Assembly: GCF_040298565.1 (NCBI RefSeq) | Contig: NZ_JBEPAK010000039.1 | Coordinates: 1 to 36,807, forward strand | DNA: 36,807 bases | Origin: Kitasatospora sp040298565 | GTDB taxonomy: Bacteria; Actinomycetota; Actinomycetes; Streptomycetales; Streptomycetaceae | Direction: 5' to 3' | Part shown: piece after piece, positions 1 to 8,975 of the stretch | How the letters are laid out: every line of letters starts with the position of its first letter | Position numbering within the stretch: the stretch's first letter is position 1 | Program-made: the position numbers and the translations under genes | Notes under the pieces: model-generated | Databases searched by the model: none | What the model saw: the letters and a program-made list of their open reading frames with translations, nothing else | What the model was told of the DNA's origin: nothing

Positions 1-577
1 GCACCAACACGACGGTCCGAGCATGCCTACCGAGCGACGGCCACACACCTCACCTGCGAAAACGTGACCCTGCCTTCGGTTTGGGAATCGCTTCTAACCG
101 TGAGACGGGCCTTATCAGACTGTCTGTCGGCCCGTCAGCATGACGGCTGCGCATCGCCACGCGTACCTGAGCCGTCGACTGGACGTCGACCTGGCGCACG
201 CGTGTTCCGCGACCTGTCACCGCTCCGTCTGAGCACGGTGACCCGTCCGGCTTCGTCCGGGCCTTCTCCCCCTGATCCCTGCCGGGCCGACTGCCGTCCG
301 GGTGCGGGTCGGGCGGTGTGCACCGCTGTCCGTATCCGCCTTCAGCCCGGACGGGGATCTCCCGTGCGCTCTGCGCTGCCCTCTCGCGCTGCCGTCTTCT
401 CGATGGCCACCACATCTCCAGGCAGGTTCTGTCGCACGTGACACGCCCGGAACGCGACAACGCCGTCGACACCGCCGCGCGCCTGGGACGATGCCCGCCG
501 GGCCTGTCTGACCGCCAGCGGACAGTCCGGGCGCAGACCGCCGTCAGACCCCGTCCAAGCCGGAAGGCGGAGGCAGG
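1..577. other. Non-coding leader upstream of crtY
   Basis: I see no convincing gene here. Open frames exist on both strands, but their composition is repetitive Arg/Pro/Gly typical of antisense frames in high-GC DNA. The stretch probably holds the crtY-crtT-crtU promoter. Visible symmetry includes an 11-base palindrome CAGACTGTCTG at 116-126, a CACGTG-centred site GTCGCACGTGACAC at 431-444, and CTGTC/GACAG half-sites near 504-525. These are possible regulator sites, but no regulator can be assigned from sequence alone. Confidence 0.4.
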
Positions 578-1879
578 TTGAGGTTGAGAAGGACCGCTGA
601 AGCCGGGGCCCGCCCCCTGGTCGTCATCGGCGGAGGAGCCGCAGGACTCAGTCTCGCCAATTGGCTGGTCGGACACGGACACGGGCACGGACACGGGGGA
701 GACCGGCCCGGCCCCTGGCTCGACCTGACCGTCGTCGAGACCCCCGAGGGTCCGCTGCGCCCGCCACCGCGGACCTGGTGCTTCTGGGACGACCGCCCGG
801 GGGAGTACGAGCAGGCTGTCACCGCGCAGTGGTCCCGGCTGCGGATCACCGGCCCCGACGGGAACGCCGTCGAGTCGGAACCCGCCCCACTGCGCTACCG
901 AATGCTGCGCTCCACCGCGTTCGAGGAACTGGTCCACGACCGCCTCGATGCCCACCCCGGCGCCAGGATCGTGCGCGCCACCGTACAACGGGTGCAGACC
1001 CGGCCGGACGGACGCCCGGGCGCCCGCGTGGTCGCCACCGACCCCGCCGGACGCCCGCTCACCCTCGACGCCCGTTACGTCTTCGACTCCAGGCCGCCCG
1101 TGCGGCCGCCGCTGGCCCGGACCACCCTCCTGCAACACTTCCGCGGCTGGTTCGTGCACACCGACCGCCCGCGCTTCGACCCCTCGACCGCCCACCTGAT
1201 GGACTTCCGCCTCCCGCAGCCCGCACACGGCCTCGCCTTCGGCTACGTCCTTCCCCTGGCCCCCGACCGCGCCCTCGTGGAGTACACCGAGTTCTCCCGA
1301 CGTCCCCTGACCACCGCCGACTACGAGCGCGCGCTGCACGACTACACCCACCGCATCCTCGGCCTGGGCCCGTTCACGGTGGCGGAGGCCGAACAGGGCG
1401 TCATCCCCATGACGGACGGCCGCTTCCCCCGCCGTGCCGGGCCCGCACACGTACGCATCGGCACCGCCGGCGGCGCCACCCGCCCAGCCACGGGCTACAC
1501 CTTCGCCGCCATCCAGCGGCAGAGCCGGGCCATCGCCGCGGCCCTCGCCCGGCCACCGACACCCGGCCGCACCGCACCCGCGCCCGCACCCCACCGCCGA
1601 CGGGCCCTGGCCATGGACGCCGTCCTGCTGCGCGCCCTGGACACCGGCCGGATCGACGGCCCCCGCTTCTTCACCGACCTGTTCCGCCGCACCCCCGCCG
1701 AACAGGTCCTGCGCTTCCTCGACGGCAGGAGCACCCCCGCCGAGGAACTGCGCATCGGCCTGCGCTGCCCCGTCGGCCCGATGCTGCGCTGCGCCGCCGA
1801 ACTCCCCCTGCTGCCTCGCCGGGCCCTGGCCGGCAGCGGACCGGAACACGCCCCGAACTCCTCCGAGGAGCTCCGATGA
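578..1879 (+). CDS. crtY: Lycopene beta-cyclase CrtY
   Basis: This flavoprotein cyclises both ends of lycopene to give beta-carotene, the precursor of isorenieratene, and is likely membrane-associated. The 433-residue product has an N-terminal dinucleotide fold (VVIGGGAAGLSLANWL, about residues 15-30). It also has the cyclase-type RTWCFWDD segment, a YTEFS motif, and the C-terminal block GTAGGATRPATGYTF characteristic of CrtY/CrtL cyclases. Length is usual for the family. The start is TTG at 578, preceded at 569-573 by GGAGG inside a purine-rich GGAAGGCGGAGG stretch; a second TTG at 584 is equally plausible. It overlaps crtT by four bases (ATGA), so translation is probably coupled. It is the first gene of the plus-strand carotenoid operon. 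Confidence 0.93.
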   Translation: MRLRRTAEAGARPLVVIGGGAAGLSLANWLVGHGHGHGHGGDRPGPWLDLTVVETPEGPLRPPPRTWCFWDDRPGEYEQAVTAQWSRLRITGPDGNAVESEPAPLRYRMLRSTAFEELVHDRLDAHPGARIVRATVQRVQTRPDGRPGARVVATDPAGRPLTLDARYVFDSRPPVRPPLARTTLLQHFRGWFVHTDRPRFDPSTAHLMDFRLPQPAHGLAFGYVLPLAPDRALVEYTEFSRRPLTTADYERALHDYTHRILGLGPFTVAEAEQGVIPMTDGRFPRRAGPAHVRIGTAGGATRPATGYTFAAIQRQSRAIAAALARPPTPGRTAPAPAPHRRRALAMDAVLLRALDTGRIDGPRFFTDLFRRTPAEQVLRFLDGRSTPAEELRIGLRCPVGPMLRCAAELPLLPRRALAGSGPEHAPNSSEELR

Positions 1880-2679
1880 CGCCGCTCCTGCACGACCGCG
1901 ACCTCGTGCGTGCCTTCGACCACGCCGCACCGGCCTACGACCTGCTGACCGCTCTCAACCCCGGCCACCTCGCCGCCCTGCGCCGCTCGGCCCGCCGCCT
2001 GCGCTTGTCCGACGGCGGGGTCGGCCTGCACGTGCTGGACCTCGGCTGCGGCACGGGGGCCTCTACCCGGGCGCTGCTCGAGGCCGCGCCGCACGCCCGG
2101 ATCACCGCCGTCGACGCCTCCGCCGGCATGCTGGCGCGGGCGGCCGCGAAGTCCTGGCCGCGGAACGTGACCTTCCTTCACCGCACCGCCGAACACCTGG
2201 TGGAGACCGGTACCGAAACCGCGGCCACGCCCGGCGCCGGGCAGCGCTACGACGCGGTGTTCGCGGCGTACCTATTCCGCAACACCACCGACCCCGACGC
2301 CGTCCTCGCCGGCGTGCACGCCCTGTTGCGCCCGGGCGGGCGCCTGGCCGTCCACGAGTACAGCCTCAGCGGCTCGGCGGCGCACCGGATGCTGTGGAAC
2401 GCCGTCTGCCGCACGGTCATCGAACCCGCCGGAGCACTCACCGGCGACCGCGCCCTCTACCGCCACCTGCGCCGCAGCGTCCTGGACTTCGACACCGCAC
2501 CGGACTTCGCCGCCCGCCTGGCACGGGCGGGATTCGCACCGGTGCGCACCCTGCCGGCGGCCGGATGGCAGACCGGCATCGTCCACACCTTCCTGGCCGC
2601 GCGCCCCCGCCCGGCCGCCGCCCCGCCCGGGGCCGCCGCGACGCGGCCGGGCCCCGCCGACCCGCAGGCGCACGCGTGA
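1876..2679 (+). CDS. crtT: SAM-dependent methyltransferase CrtT
   Basis: This is a class I S-adenosylmethionine methyltransferase of 267 residues. The SAM-binding motif LDLGCGTGA lies at about residues 54-62, the acidic motif ITAVDAS follows, and the post-I motif RYDAVFAAYLFRN precedes LLRPGGRLAVHEYS, as in UbiE/COQ5-like enzymes. A methyltransferase between crtY and crtU is standard in actinomycete isorenieratene clusters and is named crtT, though its substrate is poorly defined. The ATG at 1876 overlaps the crtY stop, with GAGGAG at 1865-1870 as ribosome site. The gene ends in a GTGA overlap with crtU. The last ~20 residues are Ala/Pro-rich and probably disordered. Confidence 0.9.
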   Translation: MTPLLHDRDLVRAFDHAAPAYDLLTALNPGHLAALRRSARRLRLSDGGVGLHVLDLGCGTGASTRALLEAAPHARITAVDASAGMLARAAAKSWPRNVTFLHRTAEHLVETGTETAATPGAGQRYDAVFAAYLFRNTTDPDAVLAGVHALLRPGGRLAVHEYSLSGSAAHRMLWNAVCRTVIEPAGALTGDRALYRHLRRSVLDFDTAPDFAARLARAGFAPVRTLPAAGWQTGIVHTFLAARPRPAAAPPGAAATRPGPADPQAHA

Positions 2680-4232
2680 AGAACACGACACCCGCCGCCC
2701 GGCGCGGCCGCGACCGCCGGGCCGAAACGGTGCCGGCCGCACCGGGCCACGCCCGCTTCCCCGGAGCCGAACCGCCCCGGGTCGCCGTCGTCGGTGGCGG
2801 CATCGCCGGCCTTGCCGCCGCCACCGCACTCGCCGAACGCGGCATCGCGGTGACCCTCCACGAACGGGAGCCGGTCCTGGGCGGGCGGGTCGCCGGCTGG
2901 TCCACCCGCCTCGCCGACGGCTCGGCGGCCACCATGAGCCGCGGCTTCCACGCCTTCTTCCGCCAGTACTACAACCTGCGCGGCCTGCTGCGGCGTACCG
3001 ACCCGGGGCTCACCCGGCTGGCCGCCCTGCCCGACTACCCACTGCGCCACCGCTCGGGACTGACCGACAGCTTCGCCCGGGTACCGCGCACCCCTCCGCT
3101 CAGCGCAGCCGGCTTCGTCCTGCTCAGCCCCACCTTCGGGCTGCGTGACCTGGCCGCCCTGGACACGCGGGCGGCCCTGCCGCTGCTCGACGTCCGCGTA
3201 CCCGAGGTGTTCGAACGGTACGACGGCACCAGCGCCCACGAATTCCTGCAGAGGATCAACTTCCCCCGCGCTGCCCACCACCTCGCTTTCGAAGTGTTCT
3301 CCCGCAGCTTCTTCACCGACCCGCGCCGGCTGTCCGCCGCCGAACTGCTGCTGATGTTCCACATCTACTTCCTCGGATCTTCCGAAGGACTGCTGTTCGA
3401 CGTCCCCACCGAGCCCTACCCGCAGGCCCTGTGGCAGCCCCTCGCCGACTACCTGGGCGCGCTCGGCGTCGATCTGCGCACCGCCTCCCCCGTCGACCGG
3501 GTCCGGCCGCTGGCCGACGGCGACATCGAGGTGGTGACCCCGGCCCGGGGGGCCGAGCGCCACCAGGCCGTCGTCCTGGCCCTCGATGCCGGCGGCCTAC
3601 GGCGCCTGGTCGCCGCCTCGGAGCACCTGGGCCACCCGCGGTGGCGCGCCGACATCGCCGCCCTGCGCACCGCGCCGCCGTTCCTGGTCTCCCGGCTCTG
3701 GCTGGACCGCCCGCTCGCTGCGCACCGTCCCGGCTTCCTCGGCACCAGCGGCTACGACGGGCTGGACAACATCAGCGTCCTCGACCGCTGGGAGGGGGAA
3801 GCGGCCCGGTGGGCCGCCCGCACCGGCGGATCGGTGGTCGAACTGCACGCCTACGGCGTGGACGAGGACGCCGACCGCGAAGGAGTCCAGGAACGCATGA
3901 CGGCCCGGCTGCACGAGGTCTACCCGGAGACCCGCGGCGCCCGCACCGTGGACGTGCGCCACGAATGGCGCAGCGACTGCCCGGCGTTCCCGGTCGGCGG
4001 ATGGCCGCGCCGCCCGGGCGTCATCACCCCGCACCCCACCGTCGTCCTCGCCGGGGACCTGATCCGCACCGACCTGCCCGTCGCCCTGATGGAACGCGCC
4101 GCCACCACCGGCTTCCAGGCCGCCAACGCCCTGCTCGCCCGTTGGGGCGTGGCCGGCCAGACCCTGTGGTCCGTCCCCCGGGCCGGGCGCTGCCGCCCGC
4201 TGCGAGCCCTGGCCCGCCGGGCGGCCCGCTGA
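2676..4232 (+). CDS. crtU: Isorenieratene synthase (carotene desaturase/methylase) CrtU
   Basis: CrtU converts the beta-ionone rings of beta-carotene into aromatic phi-rings by desaturation plus a methyl shift, giving isorenieratene. The 518-residue protein has a basic leader of about 35 residues, then the FAD fold RVAVVGGGIAGLAAATALAE and the adjoining EREPVLGGRVAGW. The run SRGFHAFFRQYYNLR is typical of the CrtU/CruE desaturase-methylase group. The C-terminal flavin motif region reads VVLAGDLIRTDLPVALMERA. It starts at GTG 2676 inside the crtT stop (GTGA overlap) and ends only 27 bases from the convergent Rieske gene. It is the last gene of the plus-strand operon. Confidence 0.92.
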   Translation: MKNTTPAARRGRDRRAETVPAAPGHARFPGAEPPRVAVVGGGIAGLAAATALAERGIAVTLHEREPVLGGRVAGWSTRLADGSAATMSRGFHAFFRQYYNLRGLLRRTDPGLTRLAALPDYPLRHRSGLTDSFARVPRTPPLSAAGFVLLSPTFGLRDLAALDTRAALPLLDVRVPEVFERYDGTSAHEFLQRINFPRAAHHLAFEVFSRSFFTDPRRLSAAELLLMFHIYFLGSSEGLLFDVPTEPYPQALWQPLADYLGALGVDLRTASPVDRVRPLADGDIEVVTPARGAERHQAVVLALDAGGLRRLVAASEHLGHPRWRADIAALRTAPPFLVSRLWLDRPLAAHRPGFLGTSGYDGLDNISVLDRWEGEAARWAARTGGSVVELHAYGVDEDADREGVQERMTARLHEVYPETRGARTVDVRHEWRSDCPAFPVGGWPRRPGVITPHPTVVLAGDLIRTDLPVALMERAATTGFQAANALLARWGVAGQTLWSVPRAGRCRPLRALARRAAR

Positions 4233-4259
4233 CCGGAGGCCGGCGGGCCGCCCGGGCGC

Positions 4260-5270
4260 TCATCCGGGGAAGCGGCCGGTGCTGCGCAGGGCCCAGCGGC
4301 GCTCGGCATAGGCCAGGTCGTCGCGCCACAACCGCCCGGCCGTACGGCGCACCACCGGCCGCAGGACCGGAGCGAGCGCCCGGGCCACGGCGAAGCCGCG
4401 CCGTCCGGACGAGGCGACCACCGCTTCCACGACCGCCGAACGCGGGGCGGGGGAGAAGGGGGCGGTGAGCGCGGTGACATGGGTCTCCACCACCGAGCCG
4501 GCTCCCTCGCCCTCGGCGATGCGCATCACGACGGTCCGCGGCCCGGGCGCGGTGAACACCGCACGCACCGGTACGACCAGCCGTCCCGCCACCCGGAACG
4601 ACACGTCGACGACGAACCCGTCCTGCCCGGCCCCGGCGCCGTCCGGCACCTCCACCACCCTGAGGTCCGCGAACGCGTAGGGATGCAGCCAGGAGCCGTG
4701 CCACGGGTCGAGCCGATTGGCCACCACGTCCTCGGGCTCGCACCGGCCCACCGCGGTGTACACCGCGGTGACGGCCCCCTTCGGGGCGGGGCGCCGCGGC
4801 ACCGCCGGCTGCTGCCAGGGCTCCTCGCCGCCGACGGCGTCCAGCCGCACCCAGGCCAGCACCCCGTCCTCGTAGACCGGGTAGCGCTTCCACCCGGCGG
4901 TCCGCCCGCCGTCCAGCACCAGACCGTGCCAGTGGCACACCAGTGTGCCGCCCACCACCCGGCCGTCCCTGAGCGGTGCGCCCAGGTGCGGACAGATCCC
5001 CGACCCGGCCCGCAGCGTCCCGCCGCCGTCCCGCCAGAGCACCAACTCCGTCCCGCCCACCAGGCGCCCGCACGGGCGGCCGCGGGAGGCGATGCTCCCG
5101 GCCGCGCCGACCACGTACCAGTTCCCGAACGGCCGGGACGCCGCCCGTTCCAGGGCCGAGGCGATCAGTGCCGGCTTCGCCGCCTGCCACGACGGCTCCT
5201 GCCGCGCCCAGGCGGGGCCCCGGCGCAGCCGCAGCGGCGAGGTCCACTGCCGCCCGGGCCACGCGCTCAC
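4260..5270 (-). CDS. Rieske non-heme iron oxygenase in the carotenoid cluster
   Basis: The 336-residue protein has a Rieske [2Fe-2S] domain with ligands C93-P-H95 and C112-H-W-H115. It also has the mononuclear-iron motif N185-x2-D188-x2-H191-x4-H196 of Rieske oxygenase alpha subunits. The C-terminal half resembles the uncharacterised DUF5914-type domain found with actinomycete Rieske proteins; that match is from memory. It is the last gene of the minus-strand operon. Its GTG start (5270) overlaps the crtB stop as GTGA, so it is co-translated with phytoene synthase. Inference: it oxidises the carotenoid product, for example by ring hydroxylation, and would need an outside reductase because none is encoded nearby. 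Some Streptomyces clusters carry crtV in this position; no crtV is present here. Confidence 0.88.
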   Translation of the reverse strand: MSAWPGRQWTSPLRLRRGPAWARQEPSWQAAKPALIASALERAASRPFGNWYVVGAAGSIASRGRPCGRLVGGTELVLWRDGGGTLRAGSGICPHLGAPLRDGRVVGGTLVCHWHGLVLDGGRTAGWKRYPVYEDGVLAWVRLDAVGGEEPWQQPAVPRRPAPKGAVTAVYTAVGRCEPEDVVANRLDPWHGSWLHPYAFADLRVVEVPDGAGAGQDGFVVDVSFRVAGRLVVPVRAVFTAPGPRTVVMRIAEGEGAGSVVETHVTALTAPFSPAPRSAVVEAVVASSGRRGFAVARALAPVLRPVVRRTAGRLWRDDLAYAERRWALRSTGRFPG

Positions 5271-6274
5271 CGCCCTGCCCTCCGGCCGCCCGGGCCCGCC
5301 GAACGGCAGGGCGGCGGGCCGGCGGGCAGGTCGCCCCGCACAGCCGCCCGCCCCCGGGCGGCCAGCACGCGCGCCAGCCCCGCCGCCGCGACTGCGGCGC
5401 GCCGGCGCACCGGCACCGCCGAACGCCGGTGCAGCACCGCGTACCCGTCCCCGGCGATCGCGTCCAAGATGCCGCCGTAGAGCACGAAGGCGGTCCGGAT
5501 GCAGGGCCGGACCCTGGGATCCAGCATCGCGATGCCGGGCTCCGCGTCCCGGTAGACGCCGCGGGCCACCCCGGCGGCGGCGACCAGGGCAGTCCGGATG
5601 CGGGCGTCGTCACGGCCGGTGCGCCGGCTCCACTCCAGCAGCGGCCGGTCCACCCCGTGGGCCGCGAGCAGGTCGCCGGGCAGGTAGACCCGGCCGCGGT
5701 CCAGGTCCTCACCCACGTCGCGCAGGAAGTTGGTCAGCTGGAACGCCACTCCGAGGGCCGCCGCGTACGGCTCGGCCTCGGCCCGGCCCGTCACCGTCCC
5801 GAGCACGGGCAGCATCTGCAGGCCGATCACCGCCGCCGAACCGTGCATGTAGCGGTAGAGGTCCTGGTAGGTCGGGTAGTCGGTGACGGTGAGGTCGGCG
5901 CGCATCGAGGCCAGGAAGTCGGTGAACAGCCCCGGGTCGATGCCGTACCGGTCGGCGGTGTCCGCGACCGCCCGCACCACCGGCTGGTCCGCGCCGCCGC
6001 CCCGCAGGCCCGCGGCCAGGTCCTCCTCCAGCAGCCCCAGCCGGCGGTCCCGCTCGACGGGCGTCTCCTGCCGGTCCAGCCCGTCGACGATGTCGTCCGC
6101 CCAGCGCGCGAAGCCGTACAGGGCGTGGACGGCGCACCGGCGCTCCACCGGCAGCAGCCGAGCGGCCAGGAAGTAGGTGCGCCCGTGCCGGGCGTTGAGG
6201 TCGCGACAGGCGGTGTACGCCGCCCGCAGGGCCGGCGCCGTCACGCCCGCGGCGTCCAGTTCACGGGCCGTCAT
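5267..6274 (-). CDS. crtB: Phytoene synthase CrtB
   Basis: CrtB condenses two geranylgeranyl diphosphates head-to-head into phytoene. The 335-residue protein carries the first Asp-rich motif ADDIVDG (D60, D61, D64) and the second, RDVGEDLDRGRVYLP (D186 to D190). Both bind diphosphate-Mg in the squalene/phytoene synthase family. The conserved stretch YMHGSAAVIGLQMLP lies between them. The ATG at 6274 overlaps the crtI stop as ATGA, and the stop overlaps the Rieske gene start. The last ~30 residues (after RAAVRGDLP) are Pro/Gly/Arg-rich and look disordered. Confidence 0.94.
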   Translation of the reverse strand: MTARELDAAGVTAPALRAAYTACRDLNARHGRTYFLAARLLPVERRCAVHALYGFARWADDIVDGLDRQETPVERDRRLGLLEEDLAAGLRGGGADQPVVRAVADTADRYGIDPGLFTDFLASMRADLTVTDYPTYQDLYRYMHGSAAVIGLQMLPVLGTVTGRAEAEPYAAALGVAFQLTNFLRDVGEDLDRGRVYLPGDLLAAHGVDRPLLEWSRRTGRDDARIRTALVAAAGVARGVYRDAEPGIAMLDPRVRPCIRTAFVLYGGILDAIAGDGYAVLHRRSAVPVRRRAAVAAAGLARVLAARGRAAVRGDLPAGPPPCRSAGPGGRRAGR

Positions 6275-7809
6275 GCGCCGCCCCGCCGACCGGGAACGGC
6301 CACGGGCGCTGGTACGCGGCGGCCCGGGCGCGGCGTGCCGATGAGGCGGGCGGCGGCGAGCTTCCCGCTGATCAGCACCGTGGGAACGCCGACGCCCGGG
6401 GTGGTGCCGCAGCCGGCCACCACCGCGTTCTCCAGCCCCCGCACCAGGTTGCGCGGCCGGAACGGACCGGTCTGGGTGAAGGTGTGGGCCACGGAGAAGG
6501 GTGTGCCCGCCGCGTACCCCAGGGCCGCCCAGTCGGCCGGAGTCACCAGGCACTCCTCCTCGACGGCCCCGGCGATGCCGGTGAGACCGCGCTGCTCCAG
6601 GGTGTCCAGCAGGTGGAGGCGGTAGCCCGGCGCCAGGACGTTCCAGGCCGCGGCGTCCGGGCCGACGACGGTGTTGGGCGCCGGCGCCAGGACGTAGTGG
6701 GTGTGCCGGCCGGCCGGGGCGAGCGACGGATCGGTGACCGTCGCCCGGGTGATCAGGAGCGAGGGGTCCGTCATCAGATCCCCGGTACGTGTCAGTTCGT
6801 CGAAGGTCCGTTCCCAGGCATGGCCGAACGACAGGGTGTGATGCGCCAGTTGGGGCCAGGTGCGGTCAGTGCCCAGGTGGAGGACGACCGCCGACGGCGA
6901 GAACCGCAACGGCGTCCAACGGCGCGGCGCCCGTCCCAGCAGCCGGTACGTCGCGGACAGGTCGGGCGTGAGCACGACCGCGTCGCACGGGATGCGCTCG
7001 CGGTCCGTGACGACGGCCGTCACCCGCTGCCCCGACCGCTCCAGACGCACGACCGTGCTCCCGTACCGGAACCCGGCACCAGCCGCCGCGGCGGCCCCCG
7101 CCATCGCCCGGGCAAGGGCGTGCATGCCGCCGCGCGGGAACCACACCCCGGCCACGGTGTCCATGTAGGCGATGACCGCGTAGGCGGCCAGCGCCCGGCC
7201 CGGAGCCACCCCGGCGTAAAGGGACTGGAAGGAGAACACCCGGCGCAGCCGCTCGTCGCGCAGATGGCGTCCGATCCGCGGGGCGAGCCGGCCGAATCCG
7301 CCCAGCGCCGCCAGGCGGGCCAGGTCCGGGTTGAGCAGCTGCCAGGGAGAGTCGAAGTTGGTGTCGATGAAGCGCCGCATCTGCGCGTGGTAGAGCCGGG
7401 TGAGCCAGTGGCGCAGCTCCCGGTAGCCCGCCGCCTCCCGCGGCCCGGCGAAGCGCTCCACCTCGGCCTCCATCGCCTGCGCGTCCGTGTGCACGTCCAA
7501 TGCGCTGCCGTCCGCGAAGCGGGCTCGGTAAGCCGGGCGCAGCGGCAGCAGGTCGACGTGCTCGCGCAGCGAGGTGCCGACGGCCCGGAACGCCTCGTCG
7601 GCCAGGTGCGGCATGGTCAGCACGGTGGGGCCGGTGTCGAAGTGGTAGCCGCCGCGGCGGATGCACCCCGCCCGGCCGCCGGGCACGTCCCCCCGCTCGA
7701 CCACGGTGACGCGCCGTCCCGCACCGATCAGGTGACAGGCTGCCGACAGCCCGGCCAGGCCGGCTCCCACGACGACGACGTGATCGGCCGCCGGCGCGGC
7801 GCGGCTCAC
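6271..7809 (-). CDS. crtI: Phytoene desaturase CrtI
   Basis: This FAD-dependent desaturase introduces the double bonds that turn colourless phytoene into lycopene. The 512-residue product has the N-terminal fold VVVVGAGLAGLSAACHLIGAG, the segment PGGRAGCIRRGGYHFDTGPT, and the C-terminal signature CGTTPGVGVPTVLISGKLAA, all diagnostic of bacterial CrtI. Length is typical. The GTG start at 7809 overlaps the crtE stop (GTGA), and the stop overlaps crtB (ATGA). It is the second gene of the minus-strand operon. Confidence 0.95.
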   Translation of the reverse strand: MSRAAPAADHVVVVGAGLAGLSAACHLIGAGRRVTVVERGDVPGGRAGCIRRGGYHFDTGPTVLTMPHLADEAFRAVGTSLREHVDLLPLRPAYRARFADGSALDVHTDAQAMEAEVERFAGPREAAGYRELRHWLTRLYHAQMRRFIDTNFDSPWQLLNPDLARLAALGGFGRLAPRIGRHLRDERLRRVFSFQSLYAGVAPGRALAAYAVIAYMDTVAGVWFPRGGMHALARAMAGAAAAAGAGFRYGSTVVRLERSGQRVTAVVTDRERIPCDAVVLTPDLSATYRLLGRAPRRWTPLRFSPSAVVLHLGTDRTWPQLAHHTLSFGHAWERTFDELTRTGDLMTDPSLLITRATVTDPSLAPAGRHTHYVLAPAPNTVVGPDAAAWNVLAPGYRLHLLDTLEQRGLTGIAGAVEEECLVTPADWAALGYAAGTPFSVAHTFTQTGPFRPRNLVRGLENAVVAGCGTTPGVGVPTVLISGKLAAARLIGTPRPGRRVPAPVAVPGRRGGA

Positions 7810-8975
7810 GGGCCGCCCTCTTCACCGCGGAGCGGACCACGCGCCAGTCCCGCCGCCGCCCTCAGCAGGTCCGCCAGCCGTTCGGCGCCCGGAGCCTGTG
7901 GCCGGGCTCTCTCCAAGTGCTCCAGGCTGCGCTCGGACAGGCGCTCGATCCTGGCCTGGACCGCCGCCCGGGCCCCGGTGGCGACCAGGACCCGCCGGAC
8001 CTCTGCCAGGCCGCCGTCGTCCAGGTCCGGATCGCCCAGGCAGCGCCCGAGCACATCCAAGGACGCGCTGTCACGGCGAGCGACGGCCCGGGCGTGCGCC
8101 ACCGCGACGAGGAACGTGGGTTTGCCCGCCCGCACGTCGTCACCGCAGGGCTTGCCGGTGTCCGCCGGATCCCCGAAGAGCCCGTCGAGGTCGTCCCTGA
8201 GCTGGAAGGCGATGCCCGCACAACGGCCCGCCCGGCGCAGGGCCCCCGTCTGCTGCCGGTCGGCACCGGCCAGCGCGGCACCCAGGTGGATGGGCCGTTC
8301 CACCGAGTACATCGCGCTCTTCAGGCACGCGGTCCGCACCGCCCGCCCCGGCGAACGGGAGCGGGTCACCTGGCCATGGAGGTCCATGTACTGACCGGCC
8401 ACCAGCTCCAGCCGAAGGTTCGACCAGATGTCCCGCACCTGCTCGCGCCGGTGCGGGCGCACCTGCGCCAGCGCCGTGAAGACGAGATCGTCGGCCCACA
8501 CGAGAGCCAGATCCCCGGCCAGGACACCCGAGCAGGCCCCCAGGTCCGCCGCCGGCCGGGCACCGGCACCAGGGGCGTACTGCGCGGCCACGTCCGCGTG
8601 GAGGGCCTGCCCGCCGCGGCGCCTGTCGGAGCCGTCCATGACGTCGTCCTGAACGAGCGCGCAGGTCTGCAACAGCTCCACCGCGGCGGCAGCGGTCAGG
8701 GCCGCGCCGCCCGGCACGTCCCCGGAGCGGCAGGCACGCATCGCCCACCAGAGGAACTGCGCCCGGGTTCGCTTGCCACCGCGCCGGGTGAACGCCGCCA
8801 CCCGGCGCGCGATGTCGGCGGCGAACGTCCCGTCGATGGCAGCAGCTCGAACGACCCACCGGTCGAAGTGCTCGTCGAGCACCCGGCCGACCGCGCCCGG
8901 CACGTCGGGGTCCACCCCCTCCACCGCGAACAGGGGCCTCGCAGCGGGTGCCGGCCGGGGGAGCGGACAGGACAT
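7806..8975 (-). CDS. crtE: Geranylgeranyl diphosphate synthase CrtE
   Basis: This trans-prenyltransferase elongates farnesyl diphosphate or shorter allylic diphosphates to GGPP, the first committed precursor of the pathway. The 389-residue product has a GGKRTRAQ substrate-binding segment and the first Asp-rich motif DDVMD at 110-114 followed by RRRGG. The second Asp-rich region is QLRDDLDGLFGDP (about 258-270), then GKPCGDDVRAGKPT. I chose the ATG at 8975 because GGAAAG stands 8 bases upstream; in-frame alternatives at 8993 and further upstream would only lengthen a non-conserved leader. It is first in the minus-strand operon, so its promoter must lie in 8976-9282. Confidence 0.92.
   Translation of the reverse strand: MSCPLPRPAPAARPLFAVEGVDPDVPGAVGRVLDEHFDRWVVRAAAIDGTFAADIARRVAAFTRRGGKRTRAQFLWWAMRACRSGDVPGGAALTAAAAVELLQTCALVQDDVMDGSDRRRGGQALHADVAAQYAPGAGARPAADLGACSGVLAGDLALVWADDLVFTALAQVRPHRREQVRDIWSNLRLELVAGQYMDLHGQVTRSRSPGRAVRTACLKSAMYSVERPIHLGAALAGADRQQTGALRRAGRCAGIAFQLRDDLDGLFGDPADTGKPCGDDVRAGKPTFLVAVAHARAVARRDSASLDVLGRCLGDPDLDDGGLAEVRRVLVATGARAAVQARIERLSERSLEHLERARPQAPGAERLADLLRAAAGLARGPLRGEEGGP

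Noticed and set aside
50..1930. 626-codon minus-strand frame opposite crtY
   Set aside because: Gly/Arg/Ala-rich antisense shadow of crtY with no family sequence; typical in high-GC coding DNA.
1434..2675. Long in-frame extension upstream of crtU
   Set aside because: It lies over crtY and crtT and reads Pro/Arg-rich; CrtU homology starts after GTG 2676.
4233..4259. GC-rich symmetry between the convergent carotenoid operons as terminator
   Set aside because: Only short overlapping GGGCC-type palindromes; no clear stem with a usable loop.
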